Of a stretch of DNA of 64,000 bases, positions 7,584 through 16,750 are shown in pieces. The DNA is from Fusobacterium nucleatum_L (GTDB lineage Bacteria > Fusobacteriota > Fusobacteriia > Fusobacteriales > Fusobacteriaceae), in NCBI RefSeq assembly GCF_050231725.1, contig NZ_CP077172.1, forward strand, positions 1,116,001 through 1,180,000. Direction: 5' to 3'. Within the stretch, counting starts at the first letter, position 1. Each line of letters begins with the position of its first letter. The notes beneath the pieces were generated by a model, which was not told where the DNA came from, did no database searches, and saw only the letters and a program-made list of their open reading frames with translations. Made by a program: the position numbers and the translations under genes.

Positions 7584-8777
7584 ATGAAAGTTTATTTAGA
7601 TAATAATGCAACAACAAAGGTTGATGAAGAAGTAGTAAAAGCAATGATGCCATATTTTTCAGAATATTATGGAAACCCATTTAGTTTACATTTATTTGGG
7701 AATGAAACAGGTTTAGCAGTTACTCAAGCAAGACAAACTATTGCAGATATTTTGAAAGCTAAACCAAATGAAATAATTTTTACAGCTTCAGGAAGTGAAG
7801 CAGATAATTTAGCAATAAGAGGAATAGCTAAGGCATATAAACATAGAGGGAAACATATTGTAACATCTACAATAGAACATCCAGCAGTAAAAAATACTTT
7901 TATTGATTTAATCGAAGATGGTTTTGAAGTTACAATGGTACCAGTTGATGAAAATGGTGTTATAATAATGGATGAATTTAAAAAGGCATTGAGAGAAGAT
8001 ACAATTCTTGTAAGTGTTATGCATGCTAATAATGAAGTTGGTTCATTTCAACCAATAGAAGAGATTGCAAAAATTACAAAGGAAAGAAAGATAATACTTC
8101 ATGTTGATGCAGTTCAAACTATGGGTAAAGTAGAAATAAATCCTGAAAAAATAGGGATAGATTTATTATGTTTTTCAGGACATAAGTTTCATGCACCAAA
8201 AGGAATAGGAGTCTTATACAAAAGAGATGGAGTTCGTTTAGCAAGAATAATAACTGGTGGTAATCAAGAAGGAAAGAGAAGACCGGGCACTTCAAATGTA
8301 CCATACATAGTTGCACTAGCTAAGGCACTTGAAATATCAGTAGCAAATATGAAAGAAGAATGGGACAGAGAAGAAAAATTAAGAGATTATTTTGAAGAAG
8401 AAGTATCAAAAAGAATACCTGAAATAAAAATAAATGGAAAAGGTGCAAAGAGATTAGCAGGGACTTCGAGTATTACTTTTAAATTCTTAGAAGGAGAAGC
8501 AATGCTTTTAAATCTGAGCTTAAAAGGAATAGCAGTGAGTTCAGGTTCAGCTTGTTCGTCTGATAGCTTACAACCATCACATGTTTTACTAGCTATGGGA
8601 ATACCTGCTGAGTATGCACATGGAACATTAAGATTTTCTTTAAGTAAGTATACTACAAAAGAAGAAATTGACTATACTATTGAAACTTTAGTGGAGATAA
8701 TAGGAAAATTAAGAGAATTATCACCATTGTGGAGAACTTTTAAAGATAATAAATTAACAAATGAGGCAAGTTTTTAA
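7584..8777 (+). CDS. nifS: Cysteine desulfurase NifS
   Basis: 397 residues, a class V aminotransferase fold. The PLP-binding Lys is in CFSGHKFH (about residue 201) and the catalytic Cys is in SSGSACSS (about 324), the layout of group I (IscS/NifS) desulfurases. It converts cysteine to alanine and passes persulfide sulfur to the scaffold protein encoded next door. The start follows GGGAGATGA. The gap to nifU is 63 bases and contains a second promoter. In fusobacteria this pair probably serves general Fe-S assembly rather than nitrogen fixation, since no nif genes are present here. Confidence 0.93.
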   Translation: MKVYLDNNATTKVDEEVVKAMMPYFSEYYGNPFSLHLFGNETGLAVTQARQTIADILKAKPNEIIFTASGSEADNLAIRGIAKAYKHRGKHIVTSTIEHPAVKNTFIDLIEDGFEVTMVPVDENGVIIMDEFKKALREDTILVSVMHANNEVGSFQPIEEIAKITKERKIILHVDAVQTMGKVEINPEKIGIDLLCFSGHKFHAPKGIGVLYKRDGVRLARIITGGNQEGKRRPGTSNVPYIVALAKALEISVANMKEEWDREEKLRDYFEEEVSKRIPEIKINGKGAKRLAGTSSITFKFLEGEAMLLNLSLKGIAVSSGSACSSDSLQPSHVLLAMGIPAEYAHGTLRFSLSKYTTKEEIDYTIETLVEIIGKLRELSPLWRTFKDNKLTNEASF

Positions 8778-8780
8778 GAA

Positions 8781-8809
8781 TTGAAATATAATTGAAATTA
8801 AGATATAAT
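8781..8809 (+). promoter_or_regulatory. Internal promoter for nifU
   Basis: TTGAAA (8781-8786), 17 bases, TATAAT (8804-8809), located between nifS and nifU; it would allow scaffold expression independent of the desulfurase. Confidence 0.55.
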
Positions 8810-8840
8810 TGTTTAGATAATTAAAGGAGATGAAATTTTT

Positions 8841-9218
8841 ATGCAATATACAGAAAAAGTTATGCAACACTTTATGAATCCTCATAATGTAGGAGTAATT
8901 GAAAATCCAGATGGATATGGGAAAGTAGGAAATCCGTCTTGTGGAGATATAATGGAAATATTTATAAAAGTAGATAATAATGTGATTTCAGATGTAAAAT
9001 TCAGAACATTCGGTTGTGCATCAGCTATTGCAAGTTCTTCAATTTCAACTGATATGATTATAGGAAAAACAGTTGATGAAGCATTACAAGTAACAAATAA
9101 AGCAGTTGTTGATGCTTTAGGGGGATTACCTGCAGTAAAAATGCACTGTTCAGTTTTAGCAGAAGAAGCTATAAAAATGGCAATTGAAGATTATTTATCA
9201 AAAAGAGATGCAAAATAA
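8841..9218 (+). CDS. nifU: Fe-S cluster scaffold protein, IscU/NifU N-domain type
   Basis: 125 residues corresponding to the U-type scaffold alone; the central ferredoxin and C-terminal Nfu domains of full NifU are absent. The three cluster ligands are in NPSCGD, FGCASA and MHCSVL. It receives sulfur from NifS and iron to build [2Fe-2S] clusters for transfer to apoproteins. The ribosome site AAAGGAGA lies just upstream and a terminator follows. The short form paired with NifS is what many anaerobes use. Confidence 0.93.
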   Translation: MQYTEKVMQHFMNPHNVGVIENPDGYGKVGNPSCGDIMEIFIKVDNNVISDVKFRTFGCASAIASSSISTDMIIGKTVDEALQVTNKAVVDALGGLPAVKMHCSVLAEEAIKMAIEDYLSKRDAK

Positions 9219-9233
9219 AGATAAAAAATTAGT

Positions 9234-9277
9234 AAATAGCTTTTACATTATTTGTGATATAATGTAAGAGCTATTTT
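9234..9277 (+). terminator. Terminator after nifU
   Basis: AAATAGCTTTTACATTAT pairs with ATAATGTAAGAGCTATTT (one internal G-T) around a short loop, followed by a short T run. The right arm also contains TATAAT, so it may double as promoter DNA for the next gene. Confidence 0.75.
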
Positions 9278-9296
9278 AAATTATAGGAGTAATAAA

Positions 9297-10520
9297 ATGT
9301 CTAAAAAATTAATAAAAATATTTTCAGTTGTTGTAGTATTAGGGATGCTATTTATTAGTAGTTATGCTAATGAAGTTAGAGAAGTCCAATTAATAGAAGA
9401 TTTTTCAGAAGAAATTTTGGGAGAAGTAGTCTTAGTAGAGGAAGAAGAAACTAAAGTAACTGAAGAATCAAAAGATGAAGTTGAAGATAAGAGACAAGAG
9501 GAAATAGAAGTAAAGAAAACTGAAGAAATTTCTGGAAATCAAGATAAAGTAAAAAATAATGTAGAAAAAGTAGAAAAACCAAAAGAAAATATTGAAAAGA
9601 TTAGTGAGAAAAAAGATAAAGTTAAAGAAGTTTTGGAAAATAAAAATTTGGCACTTGAAGAAGCTGAAAATCCAGAAAAAGATAAACAAAAATACGAAAC
9701 AATAAAGTATTATTCTGCTGATGGAGTAGAATGGGAGTTACCAAATAATTTTAGAGCAGTTTTAGTTGGAGATACAAAAGGAAATGTAATCTTTGCAAAA
9801 GATGCTGATACATTTTATCCACTTGCTTCTGTTACAAAAATGATGTCTTTAATGGTGACATTTGATGAAATAAAAGCTGGAAAGATTTCTTTAAAAGATA
9901 AAGTTAGAATAAGTAAAAATCCTTTAAAATACGGAGGAAGTGGAATAGCTTTAAAAGCTGGACAGATATTTTCTTTGGAAGATTTAATAAAGGCCTCTGC
10001 TATATATTCAGCTAACAATGCAACATATGCAATAGCTGAATATATAGGAAAAGGAAGTGTCTTTAGTTTTGTTACAAAAATGAATAAAAAATTAAAAGAT
10101 TATGGTTTACAAAACGAAATAAAATACCATACTCCTGCTGGTTTACCAACAAGAGTTACAAAACAACCTATGGATGAGGGAACTGCTAGAGGGGTATATA
10201 AACTATCAATAGAAGCATTAAAATATAAAAAATATATTCAAATCGCAGGGATAAAATCTACAAAAATACACAATGATAAGATATCTATAAGAAATAGAAA
10301 TCATTTAATTGGAGAAAATGGTGTATATGGTATAAAGACAGGTTTCCATAAAGAAGCAAAATATAATATAGCAGTAGCAAGTAAATTTGAAGGAATAGAT
10401 GTAATTATTATAGTTATGGGAGGAGAAACATATAAAACAAGAGATGATATTGTCCTTAGTGTTTTAGATATTTTAAAAGATAATTACACAGTAAAAAATG
10501 GTTTGATAAAAAGAAAATAA
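9297..10520 (+). CDS. D-alanyl-D-alanine carboxypeptidase (penicillin-binding protein, S11)
   Basis: 407 residues. The signal peptide ends near SSYA (residue 24). Residues 30-135 form a highly charged Glu/Lys-rich, low-complexity linker, then the peptidase domain has the three serine-transferase motifs in order: SVTK (178-181), SAN (238-240) and KTG (347-349). It trims the terminal D-Ala of peptidoglycan stem peptides at the outer face of the inner membrane. The linker is unusual: S11 enzymes normally start the catalytic domain right after the signal. No C-terminal amphipathic anchor is obvious. The ribosome site is AGGAG, seven bases before the ATG. Confidence 0.88.
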   Translation: MSKKLIKIFSVVVVLGMLFISSYANEVREVQLIEDFSEEILGEVVLVEEEETKVTEESKDEVEDKRQEEIEVKKTEEISGNQDKVKNNVEKVEKPKENIEKISEKKDKVKEVLENKNLALEEAENPEKDKQKYETIKYYSADGVEWELPNNFRAVLVGDTKGNVIFAKDADTFYPLASVTKMMSLMVTFDEIKAGKISLKDKVRISKNPLKYGGSGIALKAGQIFSLEDLIKASAIYSANNATYAIAEYIGKGSVFSFVTKMNKKLKDYGLQNEIKYHTPAGLPTRVTKQPMDEGTARGVYKLSIEALKYKKYIQIAGIKSTKIHNDKISIRNRNHLIGENGVYGIKTGFHKEAKYNIAVASKFEGIDVIIIVMGGETYKTRDDIVLSVLDILKDNYTVKNGLIKRK

Positions 10521-10555
10521 ATTTTATAAAAATATTTTAAAGAAAGGTTTTGATT

Positions 10556-12046
10556 ATGAAAGAAAAATTTAGAAAGTTAGTAAAGAAAAAAAATAGGATA
10601 TATGCTAATTTAAGCCTTTTACAATGGGATTTAGAAACAAAAACTCCTATCAAATCGAGAGCATATTTATCTGAATTAGTTGCAGAACTTAGTATGCAAG
10701 AATATGATTTATTTACTTCTGAAGAATTTAAAAATTTAGTGGAAGAATTAAATAAAGAAAAAGAAAGCCTATCTGAAATTGAAAGAAAAGAAATAGAAAT
10801 ATCAATGGAAGAGATAGAAAAAATGAAGAAAATACCCTCTGATGAATATGAAGCTTATGCAAAATTAACAAGTATAAATCAAGGTATTTGGGAAGAAGCC
10901 AAAGCAAAAAATGATTTTTCAATAATAAAAGACGGACTAGAAAAAATATTTTATTACAGTAAAAAATTTGCAGAATATAGAAGAAAAAATGAAAAAAATC
11001 TTTATGATGTGTTGTTAAATGATTATGAAAAAGGTATGGATACTGAAAAATTAGACATATTTTTTAGTGAATTAAAAAAAGAAATAGTACCATTTTTAAA
11101 GAAAATTCAAGAAAAAAAGAAAACTTTAAAAGAAGAATATAAATTAAATGTTCCAGTTGATGAAGATATACAATTTAAATTTGCAAAATACTTATCAGAA
11201 TATGTAGGTTTTGACTTTGAAAAAGGACTTATAGAAACAAGTGAACATCCATTTACTTTAAATTTAAATAAAAATGATGTTAGACTTACAACAAATAATA
11301 AAAAAAATATGCCATTTTCAACAGTGTTTTCAATAATACATGAATCAGGGCATGGAATTTATGAGCAACAAACAGCAGATAATTTAATAGATACTTTACT
11401 TGGTACAGGTGGAACTATGGGCTTGCATGAATCACAATCAAGATTTATGGAAAATATAGTAGCTAGAAACAAAGCTTTCTGGAAGCCACTATATAAGAAA
11501 TCACAAGAGTTTTATCCTTTCTTAAAAGATATAAGTTTTGAAGAATTTTCTAAACAAATAAATAAAATTGAGCCAGGACTTATAAGAGTTGAAGCAGATG
11601 AATTGACTTATTCTCTACATATTATGCTAAGATATGAAATAGAAAAAATGATATTTGCTAATGAAGGGAATATAGATGAATTGCCAAAAATTTGGAATCA
11701 AAAAATGAAAGAGTATTTAGGAATAGAACCTAAAAATGATGCAGAAGGAGTTATGCAAGATGTACACTGGTACTGTGGTCTAATTGGATATTTTCCTTCT
11801 TATGCGATAGGTAATGCCTATGCTTCTCAAATATATAATGCTATGAAAAAAGATTTTGATGTTGAGAAAGCCTTAGAAAATCAAGAATTAAATAAAATTA
11901 CTGATTGGCTTGGAGAAAAAATACATAAGTATGGAAGGTTAAAAGATACAACTGAAATAATAAAAGAAATTACAGGTGAAGAATTAAATCCAAAGTATTA
12001 TATTGAATATTTAAAAGAAAAGTATAGCAAAATTTATCAAATATAG
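10556..12046 (+). CDS. Carboxypeptidase, M32 family (Taq type)
   Basis: 496 residues, typical of M32 zinc metallocarboxypeptidases. The zinc motif HESGH is at about residues 262-266, followed by the family segment GTGGTMGLHESQSRF and later IRVEADELTYSLHI. It removes C-terminal residues from peptides in the cytoplasm, consistent with peptide-based nutrition. ATG 10556 is preceded by AAAGG eight bases upstream; the in-frame TTG six bases earlier overlaps that spacing and is less likely. It follows the D,D-carboxypeptidase after 35 bases and may share its transcript. Confidence 0.92.
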   Translation: MKEKFRKLVKKKNRIYANLSLLQWDLETKTPIKSRAYLSELVAELSMQEYDLFTSEEFKNLVEELNKEKESLSEIERKEIEISMEEIEKMKKIPSDEYEAYAKLTSINQGIWEEAKAKNDFSIIKDGLEKIFYYSKKFAEYRRKNEKNLYDVLLNDYEKGMDTEKLDIFFSELKKEIVPFLKKIQEKKKTLKEEYKLNVPVDEDIQFKFAKYLSEYVGFDFEKGLIETSEHPFTLNLNKNDVRLTTNNKKNMPFSTVFSIIHESGHGIYEQQTADNLIDTLLGTGGTMGLHESQSRFMENIVARNKAFWKPLYKKSQEFYPFLKDISFEEFSKQINKIEPGLIRVEADELTYSLHIMLRYEIEKMIFANEGNIDELPKIWNQKMKEYLGIEPKNDAEGVMQDVHWYCGLIGYFPSYAIGNAYASQIYNAMKKDFDVEKALENQELNKITDWLGEKIHKYGRLKDTTEIIKEITGEELNPKYYIEYLKEKYSKIYQI

Positions 12047-12047
12047 A

Positions 12048-12076
12048 TTGACAATTTAAAAATTTCTCTATACCAT
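12048..12076 (+). promoter_or_regulatory. Probable promoter for the LEA-like gene
   Basis: TTGACA (12048-12053), 17 bases, TACCAT (12071-12076). The -35 is consensus and the -10 is weak. Confidence 0.4.
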
Positions 12077-12138
12077 TATAGTAATAAAAAAATATTGTTT
12101 GAGAACGGGATAAAAATAAGATATTAAGGAGGAGAATT

Positions 12139-12429
12139 ATGGGATTATTAGATGATGTAACAGGAAAATTAGGTGAATTGAAAGATACAGTTGCAGATAA
12201 AGCAAAAGAAGTAAAAGACGAGACAGTTGCAAAAGCTGAAGAATTGAAAAATCAAACAGTTGATAAAGCAACTGAGTTAAAAGACAAGACAATAGAGAAA
12301 GTTGATGAAGTAAAAGGGAAAATTCTTGATAAAGCGAATGAATTAAAAGAAGATGCTGAAGATAAGGCAAATGAATTAAAAGATAAAGCTCTAGGTGGAG
12401 TAGATAATCTTATCAATAAGTTAAAATAA
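12139..12429 (+). CDS. LEA-like helical repeat protein
   Basis: 96 residues made almost entirely of Ala, Lys, Glu, Asp, Leu and Val, with repeated units of about 11 residues such as DKAKEVKDETV, DKATELKDKTI and DKANELKEDAE. This is the pattern of group 3 late-embryogenesis-abundant-like or YtxH/CsbD-like stress proteins, which are disordered until they form amphipathic helices on membranes or proteins. There is no signal peptide or transmembrane segment. It has its own strong ribosome site AAGGAGGAG and a terminator, so it is a monocistronic gene. Function is not established; a stress role is inference from composition. Confidence 0.75.
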   Translation: MGLLDDVTGKLGELKDTVADKAKEVKDETVAKAEELKNQTVDKATELKDKTIEKVDEVKGKILDKANELKEDAEDKANELKDKALGGVDNLINKLK

Positions 12430-12440
12430 CTTAAAGTTAA

Positions 12441-12475
12441 AAAGGAAGAGACTAATTTTGGCTCTTCCTTTTATA
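12441..12475 (+). terminator. Terminator after the LEA-like gene
   Basis: AAAGGAAGAG pairs with CTCTTCCTTT around an 11-base loop and ends in a T-rich tail. It lies between convergent genes. Confidence 0.85.
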
Positions 12476-12509
12476 TTGGTTCCTAAGAAAAATATAATTT
12501 TCAAGTATT

Positions 12510-13892
12510 TTATTTTTTTATTCTAAATCTAGCTGTAAAAAATCTTAATTGTTTAGGTTCATATACAAATTCTAATGGTTTTATATCTTCCTTATGTTTA
12601 TATAATTTGATTATACCTTCTGCTACTAAATCCATATGTTTATAAGTATAAACTCTTCTTGGGATAGTAACTCTAACAGTTTCTAGTTTAGGTTTGTGGT
12701 TTTCACCAGTTTTTACATCTCTACCAGCAGAGATTATTCCTCTTTCCATAGTTCTTACACCACATTCAACATAAATAGCTGCTGCAAGTGCTTGAGCTGG
12801 GAATTCTTCTTGAGGAATATGAGGACAGAATCTTCTAGCATCTAAGAATACAGCATGTCCTCCAACTGGTTCAAGTATAGGTACTCCAGCTTCTTTTAAT
12901 TTTTCACCTAAGTATCTAACTTGTAAAACTCTATGTCTTATGTATTCATATTGTAAAGATTCTTTTAATCCTATTGCCATAGCTTCCATATCTCTACCAG
13001 CAAGTCCACCATAAGAAGGCATACCTTCATAAACAACAACTAATTCTTTTGCCGCTAAGAATAAGTCTTCATCATTCATACATAAGAATCCACCGATATT
13101 AACAAGACAATCTTTTTTACCACTCATAGTACATCCATCAGCATAGCTAAACATTTCATGTACTATTTCTTTTATAGTTTTATCTGCATATCCTTCTTCT
13201 TGTTCTTTAATGAAGTAAGCATTTTCTACACATCTAGTTGCATCATAGAAAACTTTGATTCCATGTTTTTTAGTCAATTCTCTAACTGCTTTCATATTTT
13301 TCATAGAAACTGGTTGTCCACCAGCAAGGTTTACAGTTACAGCTAAACAAACATAAGCAATGTTTTCTGCTCCAACTTCATCTATCAATTTTTGTAATTT
13401 ATTTAAGTCTATATCTCCTTTGAAAGGAACATTAAGAGTTGCATCATGTGCTTCATCTCTTATGATATCTTTAAATATTCCACCATTTCTTTCTTGGTGA
13501 TATCTAGTAGTTGTAAAATACATATTTCCAGGAACATATTGTCCAGGTTTTATAGCTATTTGAGATAAAAGATTTTCTGCTCCTCTTCCTTGGTGAGTAG
13601 GAACTATATGTTTAAACCCAAATATTTCCTTAACAGTTTCTTCTAAATGGAAGAAATTTCTACTTCCTGCATAGGCTTCATCACCTTGCATAAGCCCACC
13701 CCATTGTTTATCACTCATAGCATTAGTTCCACTATCAGTTAATAAATCAATGTAAACATCTTCAGAGTTAATTAAGAAAGTATTATATCCTGCTTTTTTT
13801 ATTACTTCTTCTCTTTCTGCTCTGTCAATCATTTTAACAGTTTCTACACTTTTAATTCTAAATGGCTCTGCTGGATAATCTTCAAATCTCAT
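12510..13892 (-). CDS. tpl: Tyrosine phenol-lyase
   Basis: 460 residues, matching the known length (456) of tyrosine phenol-lyases. It is very similar throughout to the Citrobacter enzyme as I remember it: YPAEPFRIKSVE at the start, LLTDSGTNAMSDKQW, THQGRGAENLLSQ, the PLP Lys in MSGKKD (about residue 260), and the C-terminal PKQLRFFTARF. It splits tyrosine to phenol, pyruvate and ammonia, giving fermentable pyruvate. It is monocistronic, with a clear promoter upstream. The paralogue tryptophanase lies at 51.7-53.3 kb and lacks these TPL-specific segments. Confidence in TPL over tryptophanase is high. Confidence 0.95.
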   Translation of the reverse strand: MRFEDYPAEPFRIKSVETVKMIDRAEREEVIKKAGYNTFLINSEDVYIDLLTDSGTNAMSDKQWGGLMQGDEAYAGSRNFFHLEETVKEIFGFKHIVPTHQGRGAENLLSQIAIKPGQYVPGNMYFTTTRYHQERNGGIFKDIIRDEAHDATLNVPFKGDIDLNKLQKLIDEVGAENIAYVCLAVTVNLAGGQPVSMKNMKAVRELTKKHGIKVFYDATRCVENAYFIKEQEEGYADKTIKEIVHEMFSYADGCTMSGKKDCLVNIGGFLCMNDEDLFLAAKELVVVYEGMPSYGGLAGRDMEAMAIGLKESLQYEYIRHRVLQVRYLGEKLKEAGVPILEPVGGHAVFLDARRFCPHIPQEEFPAQALAAAIYVECGVRTMERGIISAGRDVKTGENHKPKLETVRVTIPRRVYTYKHMDLVAEGIIKLYKHKEDIKPLEFVYEPKQLRFFTARFRIKK

Positions 13893-13918
13893 AATTAGTT
13901 CCTCCTATTATAAATGTT

Positions 13919-13935
13919 TAATACATAACGTATTA
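13919..13935. promoter_or_regulatory. Inverted repeat in the tpl leader (possible operator)
   Basis: TAATAC-ATAAC-GTATTA, 6-bp arms with a 5-base centre, lies just downstream of the predicted tpl transcription start, a position suited to a repressor. The protein that would bind it is unknown. Confidence 0.4.
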
Positions 13936-13952
13936 TATATCCTATTAATTTA

Positions 13953-13981
13953 AGTATAACTCTTTTCAAAATATTTGTCAA
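13953..13981 (-). promoter_or_regulatory. Promoter for tpl
   Basis: On the minus strand, TTGACA (13976-13981), a 17-base spacer and TATACT (13953-13958). The predicted start is near 13946, giving a leader of about 55 nt. Confidence 0.75.
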
Positions 13982-14038
13982 TTTTTAAAAGATATGTTTT
14001 AAATCAGAAAAAACCTATAACATACATTTATAATAATT

Positions 14039-15220
14039 TTATTTCTTTCTTTTTGCCTTTATTTCATCAACAGCTTTTATTATATTATTAAAGCTAGGAT
14101 CAATCTTTACATTTTTTCCAACTGGATTATACCAAACAAATTGTGAGAAATAATCTTTTAAATCTTTTCTAGCAAAATCATATCCAGCAAAAGCATAAGG
14201 ATAATTACGAACTATATCTAAATCTTTATCCTTTAAATCTTTTAAAGAGGCAACTATATCAGAGTAGTCATCATAAACAGTTTCTCTTAAAATTGTAAAA
14301 TAATCGTCTTTAAACTTGTATCCTTGAATTTTTCCTTCTGGGAATTCATATTCAAATCCTAGAATATTATCCATACGAGTAGCATAGAAATTAGAATTAG
14401 GAGAGAATTTCTTAGTTTTATATCTTATAGAAGAATTGTTATCAAGTTTGATATAAACTCTTCCAAATTTTTTAATATCACTTGCATCTTTATCATTTGC
14501 TGGTTTAGTTGGAGCTAATGAAACCATTTTTCCTTTACCAACAATTTTCCAATCTATTTTTTTAGCATCATTCCAAAAAGTATAAGGTAGTCTAACAAAA
14601 TAAGCTCCAGGTTGAACTTCAATTTCAAAATCTTCAACAGTTTGATTTTTCCATTTAGAAATAGTTGTTACAACATAACCAAATTCTCTTTCATACACTC
14701 CATATGAACCAGTGTAGAAATAGCTATGTTCTACAATGTTTTCTCCTTGCTTAAAATCTGCATTGAAGTAATAAACATAGTTATAATACTCTTTTTCTTT
14801 TTCTTCTTTAACATATTCTGTGACAATATTATTGTCTAAAACACCTTTTGAAAGTAATTTAGATAGTAATTCAACATTAGATTTAACTTCTTTACCATTA
14901 ACAGTAGTTTTAAAATTTTTAATTTTTAAAGGTTCAGGTTTTCTAATTACATTCTCTTCTTCATAATAACCACCATTACCACTTTCAGGTGTAACAAAAC
15001 CTATTATTTTGTTTTCAGCATTAGGGCTATCAAAAGTGAATTTAACATTAACTAACATTCCATCTGGTGTTAATTTTAAAGTAATTTTTTCCTTTTTAAT
15101 AGATACATTAGAACCTTTTAAAGGAATTATATGTTCACCTTCTGAGCCAAACTCCCAGTCATTAGCAAAAGCAAAAATACTTAAAAAACAAAATAAAATT
15201 GCTAATAAAATTTTTTTCAT
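14039..15220 (-). CDS. Secreted protein with DUF4424-like body and C-terminal YARHG-like domain
   Basis: 393 residues with a signal peptide ending SIFAFA. The body has many beta strands and aromatic-rich stretches (HSYFYTGSYGVYEREFGYVV) resembling DUF4424 proteins. The last 75 residues have the YARHG pattern: LDIVRNYPYAFAGYDFARKD followed by LKDYFSQFVWYNP, in which the name-giving YARHG is altered to YAFAG. YARHG domains are extracellular, often in lipoproteins and putative peptidases. No lipobox is present, so it is probably periplasmic. The start has GGAGGAGAC just upstream. It is transcribed alone, divergent from creD. Function unknown. Confidence 0.6.
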   Translation of the reverse strand: MKKILLAILFCFLSIFAFANDWEFGSEGEHIIPLKGSNVSIKKEKITLKLTPDGMLVNVKFTFDSPNAENKIIGFVTPESGNGGYYEEENVIRKPEPLKIKNFKTTVNGKEVKSNVELLSKLLSKGVLDNNIVTEYVKEEKEKEYYNYVYYFNADFKQGENIVEHSYFYTGSYGVYEREFGYVVTTISKWKNQTVEDFEIEVQPGAYFVRLPYTFWNDAKKIDWKIVGKGKMVSLAPTKPANDKDASDIKKFGRVYIKLDNNSSIRYKTKKFSPNSNFYATRMDNILGFEYEFPEGKIQGYKFKDDYFTILRETVYDDYSDIVASLKDLKDKDLDIVRNYPYAFAGYDFARKDLKDYFSQFVWYNPVGKNVKIDPSFNNIIKAVDEIKAKRKK

Positions 15221-15274
15221 GATGTCTCCTCCATAAATTTTAATTGACTTATCATATCATTTTTTTTGAAATTA

Positions 15275-15283
15275 TGCTATACT
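15275..15283 (+). promoter_or_regulatory. Extended -10 promoter for creD
   Basis: TGC followed by TATACT (15278-15283), an extended -10 element 46 bases ahead of creD; no good -35. Confidence 0.45.
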
Positions 15284-15329
15284 TTAAAAATAGAAATTAT
15301 TATGGATAAAAAAATTTGAAAGGAGAATT

Positions 15330-16742
15330 ATGGATAATAACTTACAACCACAAATACCACCTTATGTAAAAAGAACAGTTTCACCTGTTATGAAGAAAAT
15401 TGTATTTGTATTTATTTTTGCATTAGTATTATTAATACCTTTAAAACTGATAGAAAATTTAATAAATGATAGAGGAGAGTTATACAATCAAACAATAATT
15501 AATATTGGGAATGAGTGGGGAAAAAATCAAAAGATTATTGCACCTGTAATCTCAATTTCATATACAGACACAAATATAAAGAATAAAAACAATGTAAATA
15601 ACGAAAAAACTATTGCAGTAGTTCCAGTTGAAAAAAGGTTTGCAGTATTGCCAGATGAATTAAATGCTACTATAGAACTGAAAGATGAAATAAGACGAAG
15701 AGGTATCTACAATGCAACTGTATATAATGCAAATCTAAAATTAACAGGGTATTTTTCATCTAAGGATTTTCCAGAAGATAAAGAAGTACAAGCCTATTTA
15801 TCTATTGGTTTATCGGACACAAAGGCTCTTATAAAAATTAATAAACTTAAGTTAGGGGATGTGGAGCAAGACTTAGAAGCTATGTCTGGAACAATGGTCT
15901 CACCTTTGATTATAAATGGAATATCTGGGCAGTTAGGACCTGAGTATAACAGTAGTTTTGATAAAGAAAAAATTCCTTTTGAAATAGATATAGACTTTAG
16001 AGGAAGTAGAGAAATTTCTATTTTGCCTCTTGGAAAGAAAAATCATTTTGAAATAAAATCAAATTGGAAGTCTCCAAGCTTTTTAGGTGTTTTACCTACT
16101 GAAAGAACTATTGATGAAAATGGTTTCTTAGCTAAATGGGAAGTTTCAAATTTAATTAGAAGTTATCCTCAAATTATAAATGTTGAAGAGAAATATGGTG
16201 ATTTTTATGATGACTTCTATATTAGTAATGAAAATTATGATGGTTATTATAGTGAAGGAGATAGTGTTGTAAAAGTAGCACTATTTGATTCTGTAACTAG
16301 TTATACTCAAATATATAGAGCTTGTAAATATGGAATATTATTTATAATGATGAGTTTAGTTGTAGTTTATATATTTGAAATCGTCAGCAAAAAAGTAACT
16401 CACTATGTACAATATGGTGTTGTAGGCTTTTCACTTGTTATATTTTATTTATTACTTTTATCATTGTCAGAGCACATAGGTTTTGAATACTCTTACTTAA
16501 TTTCTTCATTAGCAATAGTAATTCCAAACTCAATGTACATAACAAGTATGACTTCTAATAAAAAATTTGGTATAGGAATGTTTATCTTCCTAAGTGCTGT
16601 TTATGCTATATTATTCTCTATCTTAAGAATGGAACAATATGCATTACTTACTGGAAGTTTATTAATTCTTGCTATTCTTTACGCAGTGATGTACTTAACA
16701 AAGAAAGCAGATATTTTTAAAGCACTTGAAGGAAAAGAATAA
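15330..16742 (+). CDS. creD: CreD-like inner-membrane protein
   Basis: 470 residues. One N-terminal transmembrane segment (about 25-45) is followed by a large periplasmic domain of about 280 residues containing the family segment RRRGIYNATVYNANLKLTG, then a C-terminal bundle of about six membrane helices starting near residue 330. This matches CreD (cell envelope integrity, linked to beta-lactam and colicin tolerance in Gammaproteobacteria), where it is controlled by the CreBC two-component system. No such regulators are adjacent here. The exact role is unclear. The start has AAAGGAG six bases upstream. Confidence 0.85.
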   Translation: MDNNLQPQIPPYVKRTVSPVMKKIVFVFIFALVLLIPLKLIENLINDRGELYNQTIINIGNEWGKNQKIIAPVISISYTDTNIKNKNNVNNEKTIAVVPVEKRFAVLPDELNATIELKDEIRRRGIYNATVYNANLKLTGYFSSKDFPEDKEVQAYLSIGLSDTKALIKINKLKLGDVEQDLEAMSGTMVSPLIINGISGQLGPEYNSSFDKEKIPFEIDIDFRGSREISILPLGKKNHFEIKSNWKSPSFLGVLPTERTIDENGFLAKWEVSNLIRSYPQIINVEEKYGDFYDDFYISNENYDGYYSEGDSVVKVALFDSVTSYTQIYRACKYGILFIMMSLVVVYIFEIVSKKVTHYVQYGVVGFSLVIFYLLLLSLSEHIGFEYSYLISSLAIVIPNSMYITSMTSNKKFGIGMFIFLSAVYAILFSILRMEQYALLTGSLLILAILYAVMYLTKKADIFKALEGKE

Positions 16743-16750
16743 AAAATAAA

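Noticed and set aside
9468..9689. Minus-strand ORF rich in Phe and Ile
   Set aside because: It is the complement of the Glu/Lys-rich linker of the carboxypeptidase gene and has no start context.
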